Shown one piece after another: positions 1 through 10,274 of a DNA stretch of 64,000 nt (position 1 is the first letter of the stretch; every line of letters starts with the position of its first letter). Below the pieces are notes generated by a model. The model had not been told where the DNA came from. It was given only the letters and a program-made list of their open reading frames with translations, and did not search any database. Both the position numbers and the translations under genes were made by a program. The DNA comes from Chitinophaga sp. Ak27 (lineage in GTDB: Bacteria > Bacteroidota > Bacteroidia > Chitinophagales > Chitinophagaceae), in NCBI RefSeq assembly GCF_012726295.1, contig NZ_JABAOB010000003.1:310001-374000 (forward strand), given 5' to 3'.

Positions 1-1536
1 GGTCAGCTTCATGATATTGGCAGTTTTGATCTGCCCTTTTTCCACAACAGCGGTTTCCTTGATACCACCTACTGCCAGGATCGCTGAATCCGGCGGATTG
101 ATGATCGCAGTGAATTCGTCGATACCCAGCATACCCAGGTTGGAGATGCTGAAAGTATTACCGCTGAATTCCTGTGGTTGTAACTTTTTGTTTTTGGCTT
201 TGTCGTACAGGCTCTTTGCTTCGGTAGCAATCTGGCTCAGTGTCTTCTGATTAGCAAAGCGGATCACCGGAACAATCAGGCCATCCTCAATCGCTACGGC
301 GGAACCGATGTGGATATGCTGGTTCTGACGGATGTAATCACCCATCCAACTGCTGTTTACATCCGGATGCTGACGCAGTGCCATGGCAGATGCCTTGATC
401 ACCATATCATTGAAGGAAATCTTAACAGGGGAAATTTCGTTGATAGCTTTCCGCGCATCCATGGCTTTATCCATGTTTACGTCTATCTTCAGATAGAAGT
501 GAGGAGCGCTAAACTTGCTCTCGCTGAGGCGTCTGGCAATTACCTGGCGCATTTTGGTCAGCGGAACATCTGTGAAACCTTCCTGACCGGCAGGTACAAA
601 GGCCGGAGCAGCAGGGGCAGCAGCAGTTTGTGTTGCAGGAGCCGCTTTCGCCGCAGGAACAAAGTTATCCACATCTTTCTTTACAATACGGCCACCATCA
701 CCGCTACCAGGTACCTGGCTGATATCGATACCTTTTTCCTCTGCCAGCTTTTTAGCCAGTGGAGAGGCTTTCACACGACCGTCTGTACTATTGGAGGCAG
801 CAACAGGAGCAGCCTGTGGTGCAGGTGCTGCGGTGGTACCATTCTGTGCAGCAGGAGCCGCAGCAGCAGTTGTAGCCGGAGCACCATTTTCAGCCGCCAG
901 GATCGCATCCACGTTGGTTCCGGCCTTGCCTACAATGGCGATAATGCCGTTAACTTTGGCAGCATCCCCTTCTTTAACACCAATATATAATAAAGTACCG
1001 TCGGCATAACCGATTACTTCCATGGTAGCCTTGTCGGTTTCCACTTCCGCCAGTACATCATCACTTTTTACTACGTCGCCTACTTTCTTGTTCCAGGCAA
1101 CTATTTTACCTTCTGTCATGGTATCGCTCAACAGCGGCATACGGATAACAGTGGCATTTTTCAGTGCTTCTTTCAACGCAGCATCATCAGCTGGTGCAGC
1201 AGCAGCGGGAGCAGTCTGTGGTGCAGGTGCCGCAGCAGCCGGCGCAGGAGCAGCAGTCGCTTCTTTTTTATCTTCGAGCAGAGAACTATAGTCTTCTCCC
1301 GGTTTACCTACAATGGCAATAATTCCGTTAACTTTAGCTGCCTTTCCTTTTTCTACTCCAATGTACAGGAGGGTTCCTTCTACATAACCCATCACCTCCA
1401 TCGTTGCTTTATCCGTTTCCACTTCAGCTATAACATCGTCTGCCTTTACTGTATCGCCCACCTTTTTATGCCATTCCGCAATCACCCCTTCCGTCATCGT
1501 ATCACTCAAAAGGGGCATTCTGATAACTTCTGCCAT
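1..1536 (-). CDS. pdhC: Pyruvate dehydrogenase E2, dihydrolipoamide acetyltransferase (3' end cut by window)
   Basis: E2 core of pyruvate dehydrogenase: moves the acetyl group from lipoyl-lysine to CoA in the cytoplasm. 512 codons are visible. Two lipoyl domains come first, each with the ETDKATME motif (lipoyl lysines K43 and K169), separated by Ala/Pro-rich swinging linkers. An E3/E1-binding domain follows (KASPLAKKLAEEKGIDISQV), then the start of the acyltransferase domain. The last few dozen residues, including the HRxxDG catalytic motif, lie outside the window. The start MAEVIRMPLLSDTMTEG is the expected N terminus and leaves a short leader behind a good promoter at 1560-1591. Two lipoyl domains fit Bacteroidota PDH E2; a branched-chain or 2-oxoglutarate E2 would usually have one. 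No E1 or E3 gene is adjacent inside the window. Confidence 0.93.
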   Translation of the reverse strand, partial: MAEVIRMPLLSDTMTEGVIAEWHKKVGDTVKADDVIAEVETDKATMEVMGYVEGTLLYIGVEKGKAAKVNGIIAIVGKPGEDYSSLLEDKKEATAAPAPAAAAPAPQTAPAAAAPADDAALKEALKNATVIRMPLLSDTMTEGKIVAWNKKVGDVVKSDDVLAEVETDKATMEVIGYADGTLLYIGVKEGDAAKVNGIIAIVGKAGTNVDAILAAENGAPATTAAAAPAAQNGTTAAPAPQAAPVAASNSTDGRVKASPLAKKLAEEKGIDISQVPGSGDGGRIVKKDVDNFVPAAKAAPATQTAAAPAAPAFVPAGQEGFTDVPLTKMRQVIARRLSESKFSAPHFYLKIDVNMDKAMDARKAINEISPVKISFNDMVIKASAMALRQHPDVNSSWMGDYIRQNQHIHIGSAVAIEDGLIVPVIRFANQKTLSQIATEAKSLYDKAKNKKLQPQEFSGNTFSISNLGMLGIDEFTAIINPPDSAILAVGGIKETAVVEKGQIKTANIMKLT

Positions 1537-1559
1537 AGTGTTTTATTCAAAATTTTGTT

Positions 1560-1591
1560 CAAACCTACATGTTTTTGCGCAAAAACGCAAA
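1560..1591 (-). promoter_or_regulatory. pdhC promoter with palindromic spacer
   Basis: Read on the minus strand: TTTG (1591-1588), a 20-nt spacer, then TAGGTTTG (1567-1560). This fits the Bacteroidota sigma consensus TTTG/TAnnTTTG. The spacer contains a perfect 16-bp palindrome, GTTTTTGCGCAAAAAC (1571-1586), placed where a bound repressor would block RNA polymerase. The promoter call rests on both boxes; the operator role is inference. Confidence 0.7.
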
Positions 1592-1654
1592 GAAGGAAGT
1601 GTAAACTGTTTAAAAATGTCTATCTATCGTTAATATTTAATTATATGCATTTGC

Positions 1655-3565
1655 CTAGAAATCCAGCTCCATATTAAGTCTGTCTTTCAGCTCTTTTACA
1701 ATCGGGTATTTTTCAGCCATCTGCTGAAATTGCTCCCGGCTGGAAAGCGGAGCCGGACCAATATCCTGTACCTGCTGACTCTCATCCAGCTGCAGGGTAA
1801 GCACAATCGCCGGGTTGTTAAATTTCTTTTTCAGGAATTCTGCGATCACCAGCTTCTCCTCTTCCATAAACCTGAATTGCACTATATTCCGGCTCACAAT
1901 CCCCACTTCCTCAGTACCCAGCAACTTGAGCTGGGCCAGGGCGAGGTTACTTACTACCGTCATTTTATTGGCCTGCCGGTACTGATCAATAAATTCTTCC
2001 CAGTATACATGGATGGCCCCCATAGTCAGTGGGGTAGACTGTACCTGTGTATTTCCCTGTTGCTTGGCCGCCATCGCCTCTTTCATTGCTGCCAGCCCGG
2101 TTAATTTACTGGAGATAGCTGCAGGAGTAGTGGTTTCAACCGGTTTGGCCGCCGGGATCGCTACTGGAGGAGCTGCTACCGGAGCAGATGTTACAGGTAT
2201 TGCTACCGGGGTTGGCGCCAGTGAAGGGGTCGGTATAGCCGTAGGTACTGCTACGGATGGAGCAGTACTAACCGGTGCCGGGGCGGCCACTGGTGGAGCT
2301 GTTGTTACAGGTGCTGCCGGAATACTCGCTACAGTGGCCTGCTTTTCTGTTACTGTCTTGGCAGTAACCGGCTGGGCGCCGGGAGCACGCAATTTCTGCG
2401 GTGCCGAACCATCAGGAACTAGTTTTTTTTTTGCTACCTCTCCGGTAGCATCATCGCTCACCAGGGTAACGGCCTGCTGCAGGTAACACAGCTTAATCAA
2501 CGCCATTTCCACATGTAAACGCTTGTTACGCGCCATCCGGTAGTTAATTTCGGTATCGTTGAGCAGGTGTAACGCAGTAATCAGGTAAGCGGGACTCAGT
2601 TGACCAGAAAGCTGTTTATAACGGTCTTTCAGGTTGCCGGATACTTCTACCAGGTGAAGCGCCTTTTCATCTTTACAGAGCAGCAGGTTGCGTAAAAATT
2701 CAGCCCACCCGTTCAGGAAATTATCTCCCTCAAATCCTTTCTGCAAAATTTCATCATATATTAATAAGGCATTGGCAATATCCTGTTGTAATACAGCGCC
2801 CATCACCCGGAAAAAATAATCATAGTCCAGTATATTCAGATGCTCCAGCGTATTCTGATAGGTCAGATGCCCGCTGGTAAAGCTGACGATCTTATCCAAC
2901 GTACTCAGTGAGTCACGCATACAACCATCCGTTTTCTGCGCCACTAAATGCAGGGCATCAGTGTCTGCCTGGATATGCTCTTTGGTACAGATCTCCTGTA
3001 GGTGGTCTACGGTATCCTGTATGGTAATACGCTTGAAATCAAAGATCTGGCATCGGCTCAGGATTGTAGGGAGGATCTTGTGCTTTTCGGTGGTAGCCAG
3101 GATAAATATAGCATAGGAAGGTGGCTCCTCCAGCGTTTTCAAAAACGCATTGAATGCGGAAGAACTGAGCATATGTACCTCATCTATGATATAGATCTTG
3201 TATTTCCCGGCCTGGGGGGCAAAACGTACCTGTTCTACCAGTGTTCGGATATCATCCACCGAGTTGTTGGAAGCAGCATCCAGCTCGTGAATATTGAAGG
3301 AACTCCCTTCATTGAACGACTTACAAGAATGACATTCGTTACAGGCTTCTCCATCTGGCTGCAGGTTTTCGCAGTTAATAGTCTTCGCCAGGATACGCGC
3401 ACAGGTAGTTTTCCCAACTCCCCTGGGTCCGCAAAACAGAAAGGCATGCGCCAGCTGGTTATTGCGAATGGCATTTTTGAGTGTGGTGGTAATATGTGCT
3501 TGTCCTACAACAGTTGAAAAGTTCTGTGGACGGTACTTACGGGCTGAAACGATAAAATTCTCCAT
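1655..3565 (-). CDS. dnaX: DNA polymerase III subunit gamma/tau
   Basis: Clamp-loader ATPase of the replisome, 636 aa. Walker A GPRGVGKTT is at residues 46-54, the zinc site uses C65, C75, C78 and C81, Walker B DEVH is at 128-131, and the sensor motif SRC lies in TILSRCQIFDF. The clamp-loader domains I-III end near residue 375. A long Pro/Ala/Thr/Val linker (about 390-490) leads to a C-terminal tau-like domain. Just after domain III the mRNA has ten consecutive A (2432-2423, residues 378-381). One extra A gives a stop after K-T-S-S; one fewer gives K-K-N and a stop. Slippage there would make a gamma-like protein of about 381-384 aa, as known for Thermus dnaX. pdhC lies downstream on the same strand with its own promoter. 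Confidence 0.96.
   Translation of the reverse strand: MENFIVSARKYRPQNFSTVVGQAHITTTLKNAIRNNQLAHAFLFCGPRGVGKTTCARILAKTINCENLQPDGEACNECHSCKSFNEGSSFNIHELDAASNNSVDDIRTLVEQVRFAPQAGKYKIYIIDEVHMLSSSAFNAFLKTLEEPPSYAIFILATTEKHKILPTILSRCQIFDFKRITIQDTVDHLQEICTKEHIQADTDALHLVAQKTDGCMRDSLSTLDKIVSFTSGHLTYQNTLEHLNILDYDYFFRVMGAVLQQDIANALLIYDEILQKGFEGDNFLNGWAEFLRNLLLCKDEKALHLVEVSGNLKDRYKQLSGQLSPAYLITALHLLNDTEINYRMARNKRLHVEMALIKLCYLQQAVTLVSDDATGEVAKKKLVPDGSAPQKLRAPGAQPVTAKTVTEKQATVASIPAAPVTTAPPVAAPAPVSTAPSVAVPTAIPTPSLAPTPVAIPVTSAPVAAPPVAIPAAKPVETTTPAAISSKLTGLAAMKEAMAAKQQGNTQVQSTPLTMGAIHVYWEEFIDQYRQANKMTVVSNLALAQLKLLGTEEVGIVSRNIVQFRFMEEEKLVIAEFLKKKFNNPAIVLTLQLDESQQVQDIGPAPLSSREQFQQMAEKYPIVKELKDRLNMELDF
2423..2432 (-). 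promoter_or_regulatory. Putative dnaX slippage site (A10 on the coding strand)
   Basis: Ten T on the plus strand read as GCA AAA AAA AAA CTA in dnaX. Both alternative frames hit a stop within four codons (AAA ACT AGT TCC TGA, or AAA AAC TAG). This is the arrangement expected for making gamma from the tau gene by transcriptional slippage or frameshifting. Function is inferred from the Thermus and E. coli precedents. Confidence 0.55.
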
Positions 3566-3653
3566 ATGACTGCTACGCGTTCGCGAGCGCCGAAAATACG
3601 CACAAATTCAGTAAGAGAAAAATGCACAGCAGCAACGGCGCTTCCAGGGCAAC

Positions 3654-5771
3654 CTATTCCCCCGGTATCAAAGTTAAAATAAACTCCAGATATGATTTTT
3701 TTAATAATATGATTCCGTTGTTATAATATTCCATCATCTCGGAGCTCACTTCATGCAGTTCCTGCATGGCAGCATAGTCGGGAATCATATCGGTTATAAA
3801 GTTACAGTCCTGTTGCCGGAGCTTCCCGAGCTTTCCTTCCATACTCTCCGGGAATGTGCTATACAAGGCCGATTGACGGATGTTTTCCGTCAGGAGCCGG
3901 AAATTCCAGCATTCGGCCGACAATTCCTGGTAAAGGGGGGGCAATGACGCCAGGTCCTGTTCCTGGCTGTTAAACAACTGGCTGATGCAATGTATAATAC
4001 GGAATACCTGGTCATTTAATTGATGTCCCGTTTCTTGATAAGCCAGTACTTCCCGGTATTTTTTGAGCAAAAGGGCTGCGACCTCAGGGCCTTTTTGCAG
4101 CGCAGTGCTATAGTGGTAACGAAAAGCAAGCAGGTCGTGTTTTTTTAGCCATTCTGCTTCTGCGCATACCTGGGTGGTAAGCATACGGGCCAGCTGCCGG
4201 GCCCTGGCAGTGCTATATTTCTGTCCGTCGAATTCAAAATAACGGGTCTGGAACTGGCCGGTACTGATGGCCTGCAAGGTTTCTGCATCCTGCCGGTCCC
4301 GGTAAAATGCCCGCATCCTGGCAATAATATCCGGATGGTATATATCTTCGAGACACGTCTGCGCCATCTCTTCCCGGGATAATAAAATAGCGTCATCTAC
4401 TGCTATATCATTAAATGGCCGGTTATCGTAATACTCATTAAATGCTTTGGGATATTCGTATAGCCGGTGGTGTTGTGACAGCTCCGCAATATAAGCGGCA
4501 GGCGTAACCAGGTCAAATGTATCCGCCGGCATAGGCAGGATTTGGTGATACAATCGCCCTGTCATCTGCTCCTGCAGGGCTTCGGGCTCATTAAATAAAG
4601 CCCAGGCACTATGCCCTGTTGGCTTACAGGATACGGCAGCCTGTACATAATGCGCCTCCCGGGCTTCCCGCGACAAGTGAGAGGTCCATTGCTCCCGCAA
4701 CTGTACCCGGCTTTTCAGAAACGATTGAAAGTAATGATCAGTAATAACAGGCAACCCGGCAGGATCCAGCGCCAGCTGATGCTGTTGGCTGTAATAACAA
4801 AGCAATGCCCGTTGTACGGAGAAAATACTGGAAAAACGTACGCCCTTCTCCGCCAACTCGGGAAGTTTATGGAAACAATGATCCAGGCAATAACTCCCCA
4901 TTTCTACCCGGCGTAAACTGCTGATAGCAGTGGGCGAGCTGGTGAGACTCACAGCTACCTGGTCGGCATAAAATTCCATTTCCCGGCTCAACTCCAGGTA
5001 GCGGCGGTTAATTAGTGAATATATTTTCCGCAACACAAATTGCATCGCTGTTAATAGCCGCGTGGTAATATGTGCAAAAAAACTCAGTAAACTATTGCCA
5101 TTACTCCAGCGCATGGCTATTTCATCCCACTGCTCATTTTCATAAAGCATCGTATACAAGCGCTTATTCAACGCATAAATGTAACTGCCCAGCTTCATAC
5201 TTCGCTGGGAAAAATGGGCAAATTCATGCGCCAGCAACATTTTAAATTCACTGATATTCACGCTGTTGATCAACCCCAAACCAATCTCCAGGTTTTTTGG
5301 AGCAGGCCATAGTAAACTGAATAAATTGGAATCATAGAATACAGTAGTATTCATATCTGGCACCACGAATATTTTTTTAGGGAAATGAATACGTGTGTCC
5401 TTTACCAGCTGCGTAATAAAGTCGAATAAACGGGGATGATGATCTGCAAAAATCTGTATGCGGTAAGGGTTTATCGCCTGCCGTTTGTTGAAAAGAAATT
5501 TAATGAGAAAAAACAACACCATCCCCCCCAACAACATAAGACCAGGTCCTATGATGCCTGTAAGCCAACCAGGACGATGGCGGAATAACATCACCCCCCC
5601 TAGTATACAACCAACAGCCAGGGCTACGGCTGCCAACAATAAAACCACGTAAAGTATAAAAAACAGTACAACGTAGCTGATGGCTTTCATTATCTGTTGC
5701 CTAAACAATAACGTGGGTTCAATGAGCGCCAGATCAGCGTTTTCCGGGCACTCAGGATATAAGTCGGTCAT
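3654..5771 (-). CDS. M48-family integral membrane zinc metallopeptidase
   Basis: A 705-aa membrane peptidase. Two hydrophobic hairpin segments lie at about 30-62 and 68-95. The zinc motif HEFAH is at 182-186 and the third ligand is in EFYAD (E266-D270), the M48 (HtpX/Ste24) pattern. Hydrophobic stretches near 225-255 may also contact the membrane. HtpX proteins are usually about 300 aa, so the roughly 400-residue C-terminal part, which has no motif I recognise, is unusual. The likely role is quality control or processing of membrane proteins; the substrate is unknown. It lies 88 nt downstream of dnaX on the same strand order (dnaX follows it), and about 280 nt separate it from the upstream gene, so it probably has its own promoter, which I could not place. 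Confidence 0.85.
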   Translation of the reverse strand: MTDLYPECPENADLALIEPTLLFRQQIMKAISYVVLFFILYVVLLLAAVALAVGCILGGVMLFRHRPGWLTGIIGPGLMLLGGMVLFFLIKFLFNKRQAINPYRIQIFADHHPRLFDFITQLVKDTRIHFPKKIFVVPDMNTTVFYDSNLFSLLWPAPKNLEIGLGLINSVNISEFKMLLAHEFAHFSQRSMKLGSYIYALNKRLYTMLYENEQWDEIAMRWSNGNSLLSFFAHITTRLLTAMQFVLRKIYSLINRRYLELSREMEFYADQVAVSLTSSPTAISSLRRVEMGSYCLDHCFHKLPELAEKGVRFSSIFSVQRALLCYYSQQHQLALDPAGLPVITDHYFQSFLKSRVQLREQWTSHLSREAREAHYVQAAVSCKPTGHSAWALFNEPEALQEQMTGRLYHQILPMPADTFDLVTPAAYIAELSQHHRLYEYPKAFNEYYDNRPFNDIAVDDAILLSREEMAQTCLEDIYHPDIIARMRAFYRDRQDAETLQAISTGQFQTRYFEFDGQKYSTARARQLARMLTTQVCAEAEWLKKHDLLAFRYHYSTALQKGPEVAALLLKKYREVLAYQETGHQLNDQVFRIIHCISQLFNSQEQDLASLPPLYQELSAECWNFRLLTENIRQSALYSTFPESMEGKLGKLRQQDCNFITDMIPDYAAMQELHEVSSEMMEYYNNGIILLKKSYLEFILTLIPGE

Positions 5772-6016
5772 AACGAAATGTCAGGTTAGACCCTAAAAGG
5801 GATTTAAATGTATCGAATATTCATAAACTTATTGGTGTTTCATCAGCAGTCAGCCATCAGGGCAGGTAAGCGAAAGCCATTACCGTATTGACTAATAGTA
5901 GGTTGGTTAATTATATATTTTTAATAATAATATATGAGATGTAATATATTTGGTTGATCTATGGCCTCAAAACGATACAAAAATGTGTGTAATACTCGAG
6001 GTAGGTATCAATAAAT

Positions 6017-6042
6017 GGATGCAGGACCACACTCCTGCATCC
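6017..6042 (-). terminator. Hairpin terminator after the YghO/BcerS-like gene
   Basis: GGATGCAGGA (6017-6026), loop ccacac, TCCTGCATCC (6033-6042): a perfect 10-bp stem just beyond the stop of the minus-strand gene. On that strand it is followed by ATTTATT, a weak U-tract. Confidence 0.6.
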
Positions 6043-6050
6043 GAAATATG

Positions 6051-7226
6051 TTATCCGATTATCGGATGCCGGTGAAACGGCCTTCTTCGGTCAAATAAAT
6101 AACGATAAGTGGTCAATTGCCGGGAAGGGGCAGCCCCCAGGCTTTCCGCCACATTCTGCATTTTGGGGTTAAAATCACCTATCCATTGCATTTCATAATC
6201 CACATACTTCACTGCACCGCTTTGAATTAATTTGGCGCCTTCCACAATGGTAAACGCATCCACGCCCTTGCCCTGGAATTCCGGTACTACCCCGAAAATA
6301 ATTCCCGTCATCTTTTTACAATACCCCATCTGTTTCAAATACAGGAATTTGAGCTTCTGCAACAGGCCAAATTTCCCATTCATATGTTTAATATACTGGT
6401 TGAGATCGGGCAGGTTAAGCCAGATAGCAATAGGCTCCTCATGATGGTATACGAACCAGGCGATTTTCTCATCCAGTAATGGCTTCATCTGCTTGAAAAG
6501 CGCAATCGCCTGCGCCTTGCCCATATCCTTGCCACCACCATGTTTGGCCCAGGCTTTATTATATACTGTACAGAAATCTTCTGCAAACTTCCGCAAATCC
6601 TTTTTTCTGAGATGCATCGCCTTAAACGCCGGATCAGCAGCAATGGCGGCATGGCGATCGTAAAATTTGGGTTGCAGGGTATCTGCTACTTTCATCCCAT
6701 AGCAAATCTGATTGAAAAATACCTGGAATCCATACTGCTCGAAGAGGCGAACATAATAGGGAGGGTTAAAGTTCATGGCATAAAGCGGCTCATGATAACC
6801 TTCTGTGAGCAATCCCCACCAGTTGTTGCGTTCTCCAAAGTTGATGGGACCATCCATAGCCTCCATGCCACGCTCCTGCAGCCATTGTTTGCCGGTATCA
6901 AAAAGCAGGTTGGCTGCTTCCTGGTTATCAATACAGTCGAAGAACCCGATACCGCCTACCGGGAATTCATCTCCCTTATTCTTATATTTTTTACTGACAA
7001 ATGCGGCCATCCGCCCAATTAACTGACCATTACCATCTTTTAAAATCCATCTTACACATTCTCCATGACGAAAAGCTTTGTTATGTTCCCGGTCAAACAC
7101 CGAGTTGATATCCTTATCCAGCGGCCTTATCCATCCTTCCACGTCTTTATTCAATAATACATGTACTTCCAGAAACTGCCGGGCTGTCTGTTCATTGTTT
7201 ACAATAATCAATTGCATTGTGACCAT
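6051..7226 (-). CDS. YghO/BcerS-like GNAT-fold protein (possible N-acyltransferase)
   Basis: A 391-aa cytoplasmic protein. The N-terminal part has WIRPLDKDINSVFD and FRHGECVRWI; the middle has GPINFGERNNWWGLLTEGY; the C-terminal part has a GNAT-like stretch (GIIFGVVPEFQGKGVDAFTIVEG). From memory these are marks of the YghO family, classed as BcerS-like because a Caulobacter member is the bacterial ceramide synthase. Chitinophaga-type bacteria make sphingolipids, so an N-acylation role is plausible but unproven; no serine palmitoyltransferase is nearby. Starts are possible at 7226 (MVTMQL) or 7217 (MQLIIV). A -7 box TACATTTG ends 5 nt before 7226, so a leaderless message from 7226 is possible. 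It is divergent from the gene at 7281. Confidence 0.6.
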   Translation of the reverse strand: MVTMQLIIVNNEQTARQFLEVHVLLNKDVEGWIRPLDKDINSVFDREHNKAFRHGECVRWILKDGNGQLIGRMAAFVSKKYKNKGDEFPVGGIGFFDCIDNQEAANLLFDTGKQWLQERGMEAMDGPINFGERNNWWGLLTEGYHEPLYAMNFNPPYYVRLFEQYGFQVFFNQICYGMKVADTLQPKFYDRHAAIAADPAFKAMHLRKKDLRKFAEDFCTVYNKAWAKHGGGKDMGKAQAIALFKQMKPLLDEKIAWFVYHHEEPIAIWLNLPDLNQYIKHMNGKFGLLQKLKFLYLKQMGYCKKMTGIIFGVVPEFQGKGVDAFTIVEGAKLIQSGAVKYVDYEMQWIGDFNPKMQNVAESLGAAPSRQLTTYRYLFDRRRPFHRHPIIG

Positions 7227-7231
7227 TTGTA

Positions 7232-7239
7232 CAAATGTA
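7232..7239 (-). promoter_or_regulatory. -7 box TACATTTG before the YghO/BcerS-like gene
   Basis: The box matches TAnnTTTG on the minus strand and ends 5 nt before the start codon at 7226. No TTTG is seen at the -33 spacing. If used, the transcript would be leaderless or nearly so. Confidence 0.45.
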
Positions 7240-7280
7240 ATGAAAACTCAGTTGGCACTATTTTTTCTCTCGCCACAGGG

Positions 7281-7898
7281 ATGAAAAAAGCTTATATCTA
7301 TCCTGCTATAATACTGCTGTTAATCGTTATATTCAGCCTGGGCTACTGCCAGCAACAGCGGCATGTACGTAAAGTATTATCTGAAAACCAACGGCTATGG
7401 AATGAAAATCGGGACCTCCGGCAAAGCCTCGCCCAGGCCGGCGCCGTGAGCCAGCAGATCAACAGCCACCAGGAGCTGCAACAACGGGTAGGCGGACAAT
7501 TTATCGAACGCCGTGCCTATTACCGCCGCAACTGGCAGCAATTTATCGCAGCAACGGCGGGCGACTACCACACCGGCTTTCTCGGAGGCATCAAAAACCT
7601 GACAATTACCGTACGCAATCAAACAGAGTATCCCCTCGACAATGTGGTGGTAAAAGTGCTGTATATGCGCAATAACAATGAAATCTTCAAAACAGAACAG
7701 TATACCATTAATAACATTTCCGAAAAAAGCAGCCGAAGCATCACTGCTTCCAATAGCCGTAAGGGAAGTAAGGTAGAAGTGAAACTGGTAAGCATTACCA
7801 GTCAGCCCATGAACTTCTGCTGGGCGGCCGATAAGCCCGTTCCCGCCGGTAACCCCGATCCATTTGAATGTGTGCCCGCCGCAAAGAATAATCACTAA
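7281..7898 (+). CDS. Membrane-anchored protein of unknown function
   Basis: 205 aa from ATG 7281. The frame is open further upstream, but MKKAYIYPAIILLLIVIFSLG is a clear N-terminal membrane anchor or signal. A short coiled-coil-like stretch follows (residues about 30-60, with NQRLWNENRDLRQSL). The C-terminal half is a beta-rich domain with LTITVRNQTEYPLDNVVVKV and a Ser-rich edge, resembling the extracytoplasmic FxLYD-type beta-sandwich. The product probably sits on the outer face of the inner membrane. No enzyme motif is visible. It precedes the GNAT gene at 7908 by 9 nt, so the two are probably co-transcribed. Confidence 0.7.
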   Translation: MKKAYIYPAIILLLIVIFSLGYCQQQRHVRKVLSENQRLWNENRDLRQSLAQAGAVSQQINSHQELQQRVGGQFIERRAYYRRNWQQFIAATAGDYHTGFLGGIKNLTITVRNQTEYPLDNVVVKVLYMRNNNEIFKTEQYTINNISEKSSRSITASNSRKGSKVEVKLVSITSQPMNFCWAADKPVPAGNPDPFECVPAAKNNH

Positions 7899-7907
7899 CT
7901 TCGCGGC

Positions 7908-8420
7908 ATGATCCAGCTTACCCCAGTTACCATGGCCGATGATGCCATGAAAGACTTGTACAGCGAAGCATTTCCACTGGAGGAAAGAAGACCCTGGCCC
8001 CTGCAGGAACAACTAATGGCAGCAGGCCATCTCCGGATATTGCGTATAACCAGTAATGCCGCCTTTGCCGGCCTTGTGTTTTACTGGCAACTCCCCGATT
8101 TTTACTTTATAGAACATTTTGCTATCCATCCCAGTGCCAGAGGAGGCGGCGCCGGTACGCAGGTAATGCAGTTGCTCGAAAAACAGCTACAGGTCATTGT
8201 ATTGGAAGTAGAACCTCCTGTAACGGCACAAGCTATACGTAGAATTAATTTTTACGAACGGCTGGGTTATCAGACGTTCCCGGATCGTTACCAGCAACCA
8301 GCCTACTATCCACATCTTCCGCCACTGGAACTTTGTATCATGTATAAAGGGATTTCCGCCGAAACAATGGGCTTCAACAAGATAAAATCACAATTATATC
8401 AATACGTATATAATCAGTAA
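7908..8420 (+). CDS. GNAT family N-acetyltransferase
   Basis: 170 aa. The GNAT core is visible: beta-strand FYFIEHFAIHPSARGGGAGTQ with the acetyl-CoA-binding loop (about 79-87), then EVEPPVTAQAIRRINFYERLGY with the usual C-terminal FYERLGY element. The EE(R)RPW stretch near residues 25-30 is common in small-molecule acetyltransferases of Bacteroidota. The substrate cannot be told. The ATG is 9 nt after the stop of the upstream gene. A box TAACTTCG (7896-7903), close to TAnnTTTG, lies 4 nt before the ATG and could give an extra leaderless message. A bidirectional terminator follows at 8447. Confidence 0.85.
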   Translation: MIQLTPVTMADDAMKDLYSEAFPLEERRPWPLQEQLMAAGHLRILRITSNAAFAGLVFYWQLPDFYFIEHFAIHPSARGGGAGTQVMQLLEKQLQVIVLEVEPPVTAQAIRRINFYERLGYQTFPDRYQQPAYYPHLPPLELCIMYKGISAETMGFNKIKSQLYQYVYNQ

Positions 8421-8446
8421 CAATAGCTGCGCTGTTTACAATGCAC

Positions 8447-8484
8447 AAAAAAAGACCGCCTCATAAACAGAGACGGTCTTTTAT
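8447..8484. terminator. Bidirectional terminator between convergent genes
   Basis: AAAGACCGCCTC (8451-8462), 7-nt loop, GAGACGGTCTTT (8470-8481): 11 of 12 pairs, flanked by an A-run on the left and TTTTAT on the right. It sits between the GNAT gene and the minus-strand lipoprotein gene and can serve both. Confidence 0.8.
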
Positions 8485-8552
8485 CAGGTAACGTCAACGG
8501 ACGATGTATATTTGGCAAGTATTATGACTTGTTCATTTCGCCAGCTACAGCC

Positions 8553-10274
<1,722 letters not shown>

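Noticed and set aside
310..1291. Plus-strand frames over the first 1.3 kb
   Set aside because: They lie opposite the pdhC reading frame, which has two complete lipoyl domains.
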